Assembly (NCBI GenBank): GCA_040774885.1
Contig: JAXGTO010000007.1
Location: forward strand, 4,857-68,856
Length of the DNA stretch: 64,000 nucleotides
Direction: 5' to 3'
Origin: JAXGTO01 sp040774885
GTDB taxonomy: Bacteria; Actinomycetota; Coriobacteriia; Coriobacteriales; Eggerthellaceae
Both the position numbers and the translations under genes were made by a program. Shown piece after piece: positions 43,364 to 53,141 of the stretch. The number at the start of each line of letters is the position of its first letter. Position 1 is the first letter of the stretch. A model generated the notes under the pieces. It worked only from the letters and a program-made list of their open reading frames with translations. It had not been told where the DNA came from and made no database searches.

Positions 43364-44092
43364 ATGGCTGCTTTCAGCATAACCATAGCGGGCGATTCGG
43401 CGATCAATCTCACGTTCGCCGATACCATCACGCCCGAAACCTCCACGCTCATCCGTCAAGCGGCAGACGGGCTTTCGCAAGATCCCGTGCCCGGCATCGT
43501 GGAATTGGTGCCCACCTTCTGCAGTCTGATGGTGTGCTATGACCCGCTGCAAATCGGCTACGACCAGCTGATCGAGCGGTTGCAAGGCAAGCTGCGCAAC
43601 CTGGGAACCGTGGAAATGGGCGTGCGCCAGGTAGTGCATATCCCTGTATGCTACGGCGGTGAATTCGGACCCGACCTGGGAGCCGTTGCAGAACATGCCG
43701 GCTTGCCCGAACAAGAAGTCATCGACGTGCACAGCAGCCATGACTACCTCATCGACATGCTGGGATTCCTGCCCGGTTTCGCCTATTTAGGCGGCTTGGA
43801 CCCGCGCCTGCACACGCCGCGCTTGGACGTGCCGCGCACCTCCATCCCTGCCGGCAGCGTGGGAATCGGCGGCGCTCAAACGGGCGTCTATCCACTGGCC
43901 AGCCCTGGCGGATGGCAGATCATCGGCCGCACGCCGCTCAAGCCCTATGACCCCGACCGCGAAAAGCCCATCTTGTACGAAGCGGGGCAATACCTGCGCT
44001 TCGAGCCCATCGATGAAGACGAATATCAAGCTATCGAAGCCCGGCTTGCGGCGGGAACCTACGAATACGCCATCACCGTAGAGGAGGACTGA
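43364..44092 (+). CDS. pxpB: 5-oxoprolinase subunit PxpB (KipI)
   Basis: A 242-residue protein of the KipI/allophanate-hydrolase subunit 1 family. The conserved stretches are VELVPTFCSLMVCYDPLQIG, HIPVCYGGEFGPDLGAVAEH and the signature MLGFLPGFAYLGGLDPRL with VPRTSIPAGSVGIGG. With PxpA and PxpC it cleaves 5-oxoproline to glutamate using ATP. ATG 43364 has GGGGAG upstream; an earlier ATG is too close to that site. pxpC begins two bases after its stop. Confidence 0.92.
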   Translation: MAAFSITIAGDSAINLTFADTITPETSTLIRQAADGLSQDPVPGIVELVPTFCSLMVCYDPLQIGYDQLIERLQGKLRNLGTVEMGVRQVVHIPVCYGGEFGPDLGAVAEHAGLPEQEVIDVHSSHDYLIDMLGFLPGFAYLGGLDPRLHTPRLDVPRTSIPAGSVGIGGAQTGVYPLASPGGWQIIGRTPLKPYDPDREKPILYEAGQYLRFEPIDEDEYQAIEARLAAGTYEYAITVEED

Positions 44093-44093
44093 C

Positions 44094-45176
44094 GTGGGCC
44101 TCGTCGTGAAAAAACCCGGCGTCGCCACCACGGTTCAGGACATGGGCCGCATCGGTTATTTGGGCAGCGGCTTTTCTCCCGGCGGCGTGATGGATCGGCG
44201 CGCCTTCGCCATCGCCAACATACTGGTGGAAAACGACCCGAACGCGCCCGTGTTGGAATTCGCTTTGGCGGGCCCGACGCTGCGCTTCTCAACTTCGACC
44301 TTCATCGCCATCACCGGAGGCGATTTCAGCCCCACGCTCGATGGCCGCGAGATTCCCATGTACACTGCGCTGCAAGTGCGACGCGGCTCCATTTTGAGCT
44401 TCGGCGCCCCGAAACGCGGCGTCTACGGTTATCTGGCCATCGCGGGCGGCGGCGTGGCCGTCTCTCCCGTTATGGGCAGCGCTTCGACCAACCTCAAGTG
44501 CCATATCGGCGGCTGGCATGGACGCACGCTCGACCCAGGCGACTACCTGCCCTGCGCAACCAAAAGCATGGACTTCATGGCCAACCTGGGCAGCCACACC
44601 ATGCCCTACGATTCGCTCTATCAGCAACCGGGTGAAACCGTGGTGTTGCACGTGGTGCCCGGCCCGCAAGATGACATGTTCACGCCGGAAGGCCTTTCCA
44701 CGTTCTATGGGCATGAGTTCTCCACCACGGTGAAGTGCGACCGCATGGGGTTTCGCCTGGACGGCCCGCAGGTTCAGACCTTCGACGGCAGCGACATCAT
44801 CAGCGACGGCATCGCCTTCGGAGCGGTGCAGATTCCCAACCATGGACGGCCCATCATCATGCTGGCCGACCGGCAAACCACCGGCGGCTATGCCAAGATA
44901 GGCACCGTGGCCAGCGTCGATATTCCCAAACTGGTGCAATGCCCCCCGGGCACCGTCATCAGGTTCTCGCCCGTAAGCGTGCAAGAAGCGCAGGATCTGC
45001 TGCGCTTGGAAGCGCGTCACTACGCCAAACTGGCCAAACAAGTCCGCCGCCCCTGCGCTGGAGGCACCAGCCCCCGCCGCACGGCACGACGGCTCATTCC
45101 CATTCTGGAAAAGCAAGCCCTCGCATCGCAGTACGATTCGCTGTGGATCGACGACAGCACGAAAAAGGAGCAGTAA
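44094..45176 (+). CDS. pxpC: 5-oxoprolinase subunit PxpC (KipA)
   Basis: A 360-residue protein of the KipA/AHS2 family: VVKKPGVATTVQDMGRIGYL at the N-terminus, then SGFSPGGVMDRRAFAIANIL, GGDFSPTLDGREIPMYTALQ and the distal GMPxxG-like IPNHGRPIIMLADRQTTGGY. The start is GTG with GAGGAG seven bases upstream. The last 60 residues are a basic tail. It forms a complex with PxpB. The adjacent biotin carrier and carboxylase genes suggest that here the pair may also act as an acyl carboxyltransferase; this is inference. Confidence 0.92.
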   Translation: MGLVVKKPGVATTVQDMGRIGYLGSGFSPGGVMDRRAFAIANILVENDPNAPVLEFALAGPTLRFSTSTFIAITGGDFSPTLDGREIPMYTALQVRRGSILSFGAPKRGVYGYLAIAGGGVAVSPVMGSASTNLKCHIGGWHGRTLDPGDYLPCATKSMDFMANLGSHTMPYDSLYQQPGETVVLHVVPGPQDDMFTPEGLSTFYGHEFSTTVKCDRMGFRLDGPQVQTFDGSDIISDGIAFGAVQIPNHGRPIIMLADRQTTGGYAKIGTVASVDIPKLVQCPPGTVIRFSPVSVQEAQDLLRLEARHYAKLAKQVRRPCAGGTSPRRTARRLIPILEKQALASQYDSLWIDDSTKKEQ

Positions 45177-45659
45177 ATGGACAAGAAGACCACCGAGGCC
45201 ATCGAAGAGCTCATCGGCATCATGGACGACGCGGAACTCACCGCGCTTCGCGTGCATGACGGCGACATGAAGATCGAGCTCGAACGCAGCCATTCACCGC
45301 TTTCATCCAACGCGTTGCCCGGCGTGGCCGAGCGCGTCGAGGCGCTGCTCAACGGCAAGACGCGCAGCCACGAAAACGCCGCGCTGCCCGACACGGGCGA
45401 CGAAGACGGCATGCTGGTGCGCAGCCCCATGGTGGGCATGTTCTACGTTGCGCCGAGCCCCGATGAAGAGCCCTTCGCCAAGGTGGGCCAGGAAGTGCTG
45501 GCCGGGCAGACGCTGGCCATCGTGGAAGCCATGAAGATGATGAATGAGATAACGGCCACCGCCAGCGGTGTTGTCACCGAGGTCCTGGCCGCCAACGGCG
45601 CGCAGGTTGAATACGACCAGCCGCTGTTCCGCATCGCCACCAGCCCTGCAGCGCAGTAG
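45177..45659 (+). CDS. accB: Biotin carboxyl carrier protein
   Basis: A 160-residue AccB-type protein. The N-terminal part is helical and acidic; the C-terminal 75 residues are a biotinyl domain with VRSPMVGMFYVAPSPDEEPF and the biotin-attachment lysine in VEAMKMMNEI (K120). It begins directly after the pxpC stop. The carrier is recharged by the biotin carboxylase encoded next. Whether the acceptor is acetyl-CoA or something linked to oxoproline catabolism is not shown by sequence. Confidence 0.92.
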   Translation: MDKKTTEAIEELIGIMDDAELTALRVHDGDMKIELERSHSPLSSNALPGVAERVEALLNGKTRSHENAALPDTGDEDGMLVRSPMVGMFYVAPSPDEEPFAKVGQEVLAGQTLAIVEAMKMMNEITATASGVVTEVLAANGAQVEYDQPLFRIATSPAAQ

Positions 45660-45674
45660 GAACGGGGCCAGCCC

Positions 45675-47030
<1,356 letters not shown>

Positions 47031-47155
47031 GGACTCGCCTTTCACGTTCAAGAAGAGCGCCCTGGCGCGGCCCTCCCGCAGAATCGGGCATAAAAGGGAA
47101 TCCGCGCCGAACCCGTGATTATACTGGCCTCAACGCTTTCGGATAGGAGTCGAAC

Positions 47156-47935
47156 ATGGAATTCGCCATACCTCATGACTTGCGCCAAGCCTGCCGCAGC
47201 GGAGAGTTCGCCGCACCCACCAGCGGGCTGTGCCCAGGGTATGCCCAGGCAAACCTCATCGTGCTCCCCCAGCAAGAAGCCTACGACTTCCTGCTGTTCG
47301 CCCAGCGCAATCCCAAGCCCTGCCCCCTGCTCGAGGTGCTGGAGACGGGTGACCCGCTTACTCGAACCATCGCGCAAGATTGCGACATCCGCTCCGATTT
47401 CCCTCGCTACCGCATCTATCGCGAAGGCATCATGACCGACGAAGTGACCGACATCTCCGACCTATGGCGCGACGATCTGGTGGCGTTCATCATCGGCTGC
47501 AGCTTCAGCTTCGAAAGCGAGCTGGTGGAAGCCGGCATCGAGATGCGCCACAACACCATGGGACGCAACGTGCCCATGTATCGAACCGGCATCGACTGCG
47601 AGCCAGCTGGACGCTTCTCGGGCAAAATGGTGGTGAGCATGCGGCCCATTCCCTATAGCCAGGTAGTGAAGGCCGTGCAGATTTCGGGCGCCATCCCCAA
47701 GGTGCACGGCGCACCCATCCATATCGGCGACCCGAGCGCCATCGGCATCCGCGATATCGACGACCCCGAATTCGGCGACCCCGTTGAAATCCATGAAGGC
47801 GAAGTACCGGTGTTCTGGCCCTGCGGCGTGACGCCGCAGTCAGTGGTGATGAACGTCAAACCGAAATTCGCCATCACCCACGCGCCCGGCCACATGCTGG
47901 TTACCGATACCAAAAACATCGATTTGAAATACTGA
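47156..47935 (+). CDS. YcsI/DUF1445 putative hydro-lyase
   Basis: A 259-residue protein of the YcsI/D-glutamate-cyclase-like family, with the typical GLCPGYAQANLIVLPQQEAY start, PRYRIYREGIMTDEVTDISD, FIIGCSFSFESELVEAG and VPVFWPCGVTPQSVVMNVKP. Mammalian relatives convert 5-oxo-D-proline and D-glutamate, consistent with its place among pxp genes; in Bacillus subtilis ycsI lies in the corresponding operon. AGGAG precedes ATG 47156. The gene is 126 bases after accC and may have its own promoter. Confidence 0.88.
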   Translation: MEFAIPHDLRQACRSGEFAAPTSGLCPGYAQANLIVLPQQEAYDFLLFAQRNPKPCPLLEVLETGDPLTRTIAQDCDIRSDFPRYRIYREGIMTDEVTDISDLWRDDLVAFIIGCSFSFESELVEAGIEMRHNTMGRNVPMYRTGIDCEPAGRFSGKMVVSMRPIPYSQVVKAVQISGAIPKVHGAPIHIGDPSAIGIRDIDDPEFGDPVEIHEGEVPVFWPCGVTPQSVVMNVKPKFAITHAPGHMLVTDTKNIDLKY

Positions 47936-47950
47936 GACGCGCATTTCCCG

Positions 47951-48103
47951 CTTTTCTGCTTGAAATTTGCGATACGGTACGCCCAATTCGCCTGGAATTT
48001 ACCTCATGTTTTTCGCCATCAGGCATTATGCTGCCGCGCTTTGCAAAAAAAGCGCGGATTCGCCCCTCTAGGAGTACCGTATCGAAAAAATACAGCAGAA
48101 AAG
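47951..48103. ncRNA. Symmetrical structured intergenic element (possible non-coding RNA or complex terminator)
   Basis: Two 30-base arms pair end to end: CTTTTCTGCT and CGATACGGTAC on the left (47951-47980) match GTACCGTATCG and AGCAGAAAAG on the right (48074-48103), with equal nine-base internal loops between the two paired blocks. The enclosed 93 bases hold a further 9-bp hairpin CCGCGCTTT/AAAGCGCGG (48034-48057). It lies between two convergent genes. Expression has not been seen; the strand is undetermined. Confidence 0.45.
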
Positions 48104-48125
48104 GGCGTTTTTGCGTTCTCAGATT

Positions 48126-49046
48126 CTAGAAACGCCAAAACGGGAACAGTTCACGCCTCAATGCACAACGCCGCTTGCTCATTTCAAAACCACCATTCGA
48201 TAGACGTTTGCCCATCATCTTTGCAAGCAGGCGAGCCACCCGTTCCATTTCAAAGGGATCCTTGATCTGCTGCCTCGTCACGGTAACCGTCCGAATCCCC
48301 TTGCCCACGATTTCATTTCGTCGCACTCCATCGCGGAATATCCGATCGCTCCCGGTATGGAATTCATCGCTATCATACTCAACGGCGATTCCCTGTTGCA
48401 GCCAAGAGATATCGCAATACCGCGTGCCGCAACATGCATTGAGTACGGCCCCCGACAAGCCATAGCCTCCGAGCGCAACCGGCAAGGTGAGCAGAAGCGC
48501 CAACGAAGTCTCCATCGGAGATGCCGATCCCTCTAGGAGATAACGGCTCGCTCTGCGTGCGGCCTTGATTCCATTCGATCCTTTTATCGAAGCAAAGAAC
48601 TGTGACGAGGATTCGACGTCCAGCAACTTGTCGCGTTTCATGAATCCACGCGCATCATCGGGCCGCATCGCGTAATTACCGCAAAACTCGAAACCGAGCT
48701 GGAGTGTTTCCACCAAAGTCGACTGTGCCGCCATCTGCAGCAAGCAGAATGCCGGCGAAGAAACCAAGCACCTCTCATCGACCCGGCAAAACATCCTCGG
48801 CTGAAGTGCACCATGCCAACTGCGACCTTTGGTTTGCGCCGTGTGTCGTCGCGACGTAGGCGCAACGAGCAATTCAAGAGGCCGCGTTAATCCGCTCAAT
48901 TTTGCAGGCAGGCAATCCTCGGCCTCCACAGCACACGACGCACACCACTGCCACGACGCCGCCGTCTTGGCATAGCGAAAGGCTGTCGTCGACCAGCGCG
49001 GATCGCGCCAGAATTCCAGGGCAGTTGTGTGGCTCAATACAATCAT
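48126..49046 (-). CDS. Endonuclease-like protein (AbiEi-like N-part, DUF559/Vsr-like C-part)
   Basis: A 306-residue protein. The N-terminus (VLSHTTALEFWRDPR) resembles AbiEi-type sequences, the middle is helical with CRVDERCLVSSPAFCLLQMA, and the end resembles a PD-(D/E)XK or Vsr-type nuclease: GIAVEYDSDEFHTGSDRIFR, then GIRTVTVTRQQIKDP. Similar solitary genes are frequent in Eggerthellaceae genomes, as I recall. It has no partner and interrupts the oxoproline cluster on the opposite strand. The ribosome binding site is poor. It may be a defence or mobile-element relic, or a phase-variable factor. Confidence 0.65.
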   Translation of the reverse strand: MIVLSHTTALEFWRDPRWSTTAFRYAKTAASWQWCASCAVEAEDCLPAKLSGLTRPLELLVAPTSRRHTAQTKGRSWHGALQPRMFCRVDERCLVSSPAFCLLQMAAQSTLVETLQLGFEFCGNYAMRPDDARGFMKRDKLLDVESSSQFFASIKGSNGIKAARRASRYLLEGSASPMETSLALLLTLPVALGGYGLSGAVLNACCGTRYCDISWLQQGIAVEYDSDEFHTGSDRIFRDGVRRNEIVGKGIRTVTVTRQQIKDPFEMERVARLLAKMMGKRLSNGGFEMSKRRCALRRELFPFWRF

Positions 49047-49206
49047 GGCCGCAGAGTACCATCGCTGTTCCAGGAAAAATGCCGCACATGTTTTTCATCA
49101 CCTCGTCGCCATTCCGTGTTGGATGTTTGCAAGGTTATGGCAAGGTTTTCGATGGGATCGGGCGCTTCATGGTAGAGTTCCCAGAAGAAACAGGAAAGGA
49201 GCCACC

Positions 49207-49965
49207 ATGGACGTAGACCTCAATTGCGATTTGGGCGAGAGCTTCGGGCGCTATACGCTCGGGCTGGACGACCAGGTGATTCCGCATGTTTCCAGCGTGA
49301 ACATCGCCTGCGGCATGCATGCGGGCGACCCCGTGGTCATGAACAAGACGGTGGCACTCGCCAAGCAAGCCGGCGTAGCCATCGGTGCGCACCCGGGCTA
49401 TCCCGATTTGCAAGGATTCGGACGACGCGATATGGGGCTTTCACCTGATGAAGCCTATGCTTTCGTGCTCTACCAAATAGGCGCGCTCGATGCGTTCTGC
49501 CGCGCAAACGGCACCAAGCTGCGCCACGTCAAACCACACGGCCAACTGTACAACCGCTGTGCGAAAGACCCGGAGGTGGCCGGCACCGTAGCGCAGGCAG
49601 TGCTCGACTACGACCCCGAGCTGGTGCTGGTGGGCCTGGCCGGAGGCGTGCTTCTGGATGTGGGCGCGCAACTGGGATTGCGCACCGCCGGCGAGTTCTT
49701 CACCGACCGCAACTACAACCCCGACGGATCACTGGTTTCGCGCTCGGATCCGCAAGCGCTGATCACCGATGAGGAATTTGCCATCGAGCGCGTGTGCCAA
49801 GCCGTGAGCACGGGTACCATCGACGCCGTGGATGGCCAACCCCTCCACGTGAGCGCAGACACCATTTGCGTGCATGGTGACAACCTGCATGCGTTGGAGT
49901 TCGTCATCCGCTGCCGCGCCGCGTTGCGCGCGCAAGGCATCGGAATCAAGCCGGTAAGCGCCTAA
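49207..49965 (+). CDS. pxpA: 5-oxoprolinase subunit PxpA (LamB/YcsF)
   Basis: A 252-residue LamB/YcsF protein, complete: VDLNCDLGESFGRYTLG, then VNIACGMHAGDPVVMNKTVA, GAHPGYPDLQGFGRRDMGLS, VKPHGQLYNRCAKD and the terminal DTICVHGDNLHALEFV. It is the hydrolase-like subunit of the three-part 5-oxoprolinase. AAAGGAG precedes ATG 49207. Separation from pxpBC by the nuclease-like gene and the structured element suggests a rearranged ancestral operon. Confidence 0.93.
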   Translation: MDVDLNCDLGESFGRYTLGLDDQVIPHVSSVNIACGMHAGDPVVMNKTVALAKQAGVAIGAHPGYPDLQGFGRRDMGLSPDEAYAFVLYQIGALDAFCRANGTKLRHVKPHGQLYNRCAKDPEVAGTVAQAVLDYDPELVLVGLAGGVLLDVGAQLGLRTAGEFFTDRNYNPDGSLVSRSDPQALITDEEFAIERVCQAVSTGTIDAVDGQPLHVSADTICVHGDNLHALEFVIRCRAALRAQGIGIKPVSA

Positions 49966-49991
49966 GCCGAAATCGACAACTGACGCCTGCC

Positions 49992-51506
49992 TTACAGGCA
50001 GCGCTCGTAGACGGCGCGCGTGCTCAGTTGGCCGAAGGTGTTGCGCAGCTCGATGATTCCGCAATCGGCGAAGCCATAGCCTTCGAGCAGCATGCGCATA
50101 GGATGGTTGTCGCGGTACACATCGGCACGGATGCTGACTGCTCCGCCGGCCCGGGCGATGCGGTCGGCCTCTCCCAGCATGAAGCGACCCACGCCTGACC
50201 TGCGAGCCTGAGGGGCCACCGTCACCCAATGCAGAGCCGCATAACCATCCGTCCCTTCGCCGGCATGGTCGGCCGGCTGCGCATCGGACAAGCGCCAGGC
50301 GCCACTCAGGGGTTTGCGGTAGTTCGGGTCGCCCTGGAACGTGAGGGCGAACATCCCGATGGGCACGCCTTCGTCGTCTTCAACCACATAGGTCGACCCA
50401 TGGTCTATGCTGCGGCGCAACCGTCGCTGCGATGGGTACCGCTTTGCGCCTTCATGGATGCCGAGCTCCGCCATAGCCGCATGGCCTTGGTCCAACAAGG
50501 CCCACAAGGCAGGTACGTCTGCAGGCACGGCACGACGGGAACGATACCATCCCACCAAAGACGCGCGCCCCTGAAACACCGGCAGCATCTCATCTTCGGT
50601 CGAGCCATCATCGCGCTGGGTTACCAAGAACACCATGCCCACGATGAGCGCGCAGCCCACCACGTCCCACACGGTTATGGAAGTTCCCAGCCACACAGCC
50701 GAAATCACCGTGGCGCTGACCGGCTCGATCGACCCCACCAGCCCGGCGCGCACTGGGCCCGCATCGTTGACACCCTGCAAAAACAACGTGTAGGCGCCCA
50801 GCGTGCCCACGATGACGATGGCCAGCATTACCCCTGCAACTTCGGGAGTCACCTGCACTCCCATGTTCCAGGGCTGCACGAACACCGTGGCCACCACGCC
50901 GCCGAACAGCATGGCGTATCCCGTGACCACGATGGCGCCCCACTTCTTCAAAACGCCGGTGGGAATAAGCGTGTAACAGGCCAGCGCAACGGCGCTCACC
51001 AACCCCCAAGCCAAGCCTTGCACCGGAAGGGAAATCTGCGTGAAATCGCCCTTGGTGGCGATGATGGCCACACCGGCCAATGCCATGACCAAGCCCAGAG
51101 CCTCGCGCGCATGCGGCGCCCGCGGCGTGGTGACGCACACGTACCCCAAGATGACCAACAGCCCCAGGCGCTCCAGCATGGTGCCCGTCCCAGCGTCAGT
51201 GTAGCCGATAGCCGACAGATAGCTCATCTGCGTAAGCAGAACGCCGAACAGCGCGAATGCGAGTATCACGCCAAGTGAACGCACATCGCGGGCCGCAGCG
51301 AACAATGCCGAGCGATCGCGAACCAAAGCGATGCCGATGAACAGCACAGCGGCCCCCAACAAGCGCACGCAGGTCACCCACATGACCGGGATGCCCCACA
51401 TGCCTACCAGCAATTGGGCGCAGGTGCCGGAAAACCCCCAGCAAATCCCGCCAAGTGCCGCGCATATAACGCCGCGCAGCACCTTGTTCCCCGACTCCGC
51501 CCGCAT
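49992..51506 (-). CDS. EamA/DMT-family transporter fused to a GNAT acetyltransferase domain
   Basis: A 504-residue fusion. Residues 10-300 form ten hydrophobic helices of a drug/metabolite transporter with two EamA repeats (GGICWGFSGTCAQLL; later WGLVSAVALACYTLIPTG and GPVRAGLVGSIEPVSATVIS). After a linker, residues 330-504 are a GNAT domain with the acetyl-CoA loop VAPQARRSGVGRFMLGEADR and the strand VSIRADVYRDNHPMRMLLEG. A membrane exporter with its own acetylase is unusual and suggests acetylation of an exported amine or amino acid. The start ATG 51504-51506 has AAAGGAG; the very long frame upstream is antisense to the NRAMP gene. Confidence 0.85.
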   Translation of the reverse strand: MRAESGNKVLRGVICAALGGICWGFSGTCAQLLVGMWGIPVMWVTCVRLLGAAVLFIGIALVRDRSALFAAARDVRSLGVILAFALFGVLLTQMSYLSAIGYTDAGTGTMLERLGLLVILGYVCVTTPRAPHAREALGLVMALAGVAIIATKGDFTQISLPVQGLAWGLVSAVALACYTLIPTGVLKKWGAIVVTGYAMLFGGVVATVFVQPWNMGVQVTPEVAGVMLAIVIVGTLGAYTLFLQGVNDAGPVRAGLVGSIEPVSATVISAVWLGTSITVWDVVGCALIVGMVFLVTQRDDGSTEDEMLPVFQGRASLVGWYRSRRAVPADVPALWALLDQGHAAMAELGIHEGAKRYPSQRRLRRSIDHGSTYVVEDDEGVPIGMFALTFQGDPNYRKPLSGAWRLSDAQPADHAGEGTDGYAALHWVTVAPQARRSGVGRFMLGEADRIARAGGAVSIRADVYRDNHPMRMLLEGYGFADCGIIELRNTFGQLSTRAVYERCL

Positions 51507-51812
51507 CGCCTGCGCTCCTTTCGCCCGTTCTTCTCTAGCGCGCATTCTGGCAGGTACATGGCGCTGGGTAAAGGGACAGTTGGCGCCAATTGCCACTGGA
51601 CACCTCGCACCCCCCGCCGCGCTCCCAAAGCCGACAGCAAGTTGAGGCGACTTTTTCGCGCACCAGACCGCTCCACTCTGGTAAAGTACGGTGATTCGAA
51701 TGCACGTTGCCAGTCCGTTAAAACAGCAAAACACGGCGCAACGCTGCATACGGGGAAGCCCATACTGGGTTAAAGCAAGGATTGAAAGCATTCCAAGGGA
51801 AGGAGCACGCCA

Positions 51813-53060
51813 GTGAGCAAGTTCACCGACAAGCTCAAGAACATCGGCCCCGGCGCCCTGGTGGCGGCCGGCTTCGTGGGACCGGGAACGGTCACCACCT
51901 GTACCGTCTCCGGTGCCAGCTACGGCTACACCATGCTGTGGGCGCTGTTGTTCGCCACATTCGCCACCATCATCTTCCAAGAGATGAGCGCCCGTGTGGG
52001 CATCGTCACCCAGAAGGGCCTCGGCGAAAACATCCGCGACCGCATCCACAACAAAACCCTCATGTGGATTGCCATCGTCTTGGTGCTCATCGCCATCTTC
52101 GTGGGCAACATCGCCTATGAAACCGGCAACGTCACTGGCGGCATCTTGGGCGTTCAGGCCGTAGCACCCGACATCCCATTGGCAGCCATCGCCGTGGTCA
52201 TCGGCATCGTCGGTTTCGCCATCATGTGGGCTGGCAGCTACAAGCTCATCGAAAAGGTGCTCACCGGCATCGTCATCTTCATGGGCGTGGTGTTCTTGGT
52301 GACGGCTTTCGCTTCGAGCCCTGACTGGGGTGCGGTCCTGGCCGGCCTGTTCACGCCGCAGCTGCCCAGCAACGACAGCAAGGGCCTGCTCACCGCCGTC
52401 GGCCTGATCGGCACCACGGTGGTTCCCTACAACTTGTTCCTGCACGCCTCGGGCGCCAGCGAGCGCTGGAAGGATCCCGAGCAGGTGAGCGACGCCCGCT
52501 TCGACACCATCTTGTCCATCGGCTTGGGCGGCCTGATCTCCATGGCCATCCTCATCTGCGCCGCCGCCAACATCTACGGCACCGGCACCACGGTGAAGAA
52601 CGGCGCCGATATGGCGCAGGCCCTCAGCCCGCTTCTGGGCGACTGGGCCACCTGGCTCATCGCACTGGGCTTGCTGGCCGCCGGCTTCAGCAGCGTCATC
52701 ACCGCTTCGGTTTCTGCCGCTTACGCCACCAACGGCGTGCTCGGCTGGAAAAAGGGCCTCAAGGATATGCGCTTCAAGATCGTGTGGATCATCGTCTTGG
52801 TGGCCGGCGTGGGCATGGCCATCTGCCTGGGAAGCAGCCCCACGCAACTCATCTTGGTTGCACAGGCGGCCAACGCCATCCTGCTGCCTCTCATCGCATT
52901 CTTCGTGATGTTCTGCGCAAACGGCAAAGACCTGGGCAAATGGCGCAACCATACCTTCGCTAACATCTGCGGCGTGCTGATCATCGTGCTGACGCTGTTC
53001 ATCTGCTACCGAAACTTCTCCAGCTTCCTTAGCAGTCTTCAAGCGCTCATCGGCGGCTGA
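51813..53060 (+). CDS. NRAMP-fold transporter of the YcsG type, lacking canonical metal ligands
   Basis: A 415-residue protein with eleven helices of the NRAMP/SLC11 fold. Helix 1 reads AAGFVGPGTVTTCTVSGASY where metal transporters have Asp-Pro-Gly-Asn, so the aspartate and asparagine are gone. Helix 6 reads GTTVVPYNLFLHASG in place of the usual Met-Pro-His. Without these ligands, transition-metal transport is doubtful. In Bacillus subtilis the NRAMP-like ycsG lies beside pxpA, kipI, kipA and ycsI, as here, so an organic substrate such as 5-oxoproline is possible. Start GTG 51813 follows AAGGAG. The 306-base spacer upstream shows no other recognised element. Confidence 0.85.
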   Translation: MSKFTDKLKNIGPGALVAAGFVGPGTVTTCTVSGASYGYTMLWALLFATFATIIFQEMSARVGIVTQKGLGENIRDRIHNKTLMWIAIVLVLIAIFVGNIAYETGNVTGGILGVQAVAPDIPLAAIAVVIGIVGFAIMWAGSYKLIEKVLTGIVIFMGVVFLVTAFASSPDWGAVLAGLFTPQLPSNDSKGLLTAVGLIGTTVVPYNLFLHASGASERWKDPEQVSDARFDTILSIGLGGLISMAILICAAANIYGTGTTVKNGADMAQALSPLLGDWATWLIALGLLAAGFSSVITASVSAAYATNGVLGWKKGLKDMRFKIVWIIVLVAGVGMAICLGSSPTQLILVAQAANAILLPLIAFFVMFCANGKDLGKWRNHTFANICGVLIIVLTLFICYRNFSSFLSSLQALIGG

Positions 53061-53087
53061 CGCTGCAGCCAGCGCATTTCTGCATGA

Positions 53088-53118
53088 AAAAGGAGCGGGC
53101 CTTCGGGCCCGCTCCTTT
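53088..53118. terminator. Terminator between convergent NRAMP-like and hypothetical genes
   Basis: AAAGGAGCGGGCC-TTCG-GGCCCGCTCCTTT is a 13-bp stem with a stable TTCG loop, A-run on one side and T-run on the other, suited to both directions. Confidence 0.85.
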
Positions 53119-53141
53119 CATTTCGCGCGTGGCAATTCGGG

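Noticed and set aside
51507..53042. A 1016-codon open frame that would extend the EamA-GNAT protein
   Set aside because: The extra 512 codons are antisense to the NRAMP-like gene, and the translation is low-complexity; the ATG with a good binding site is at 51506.
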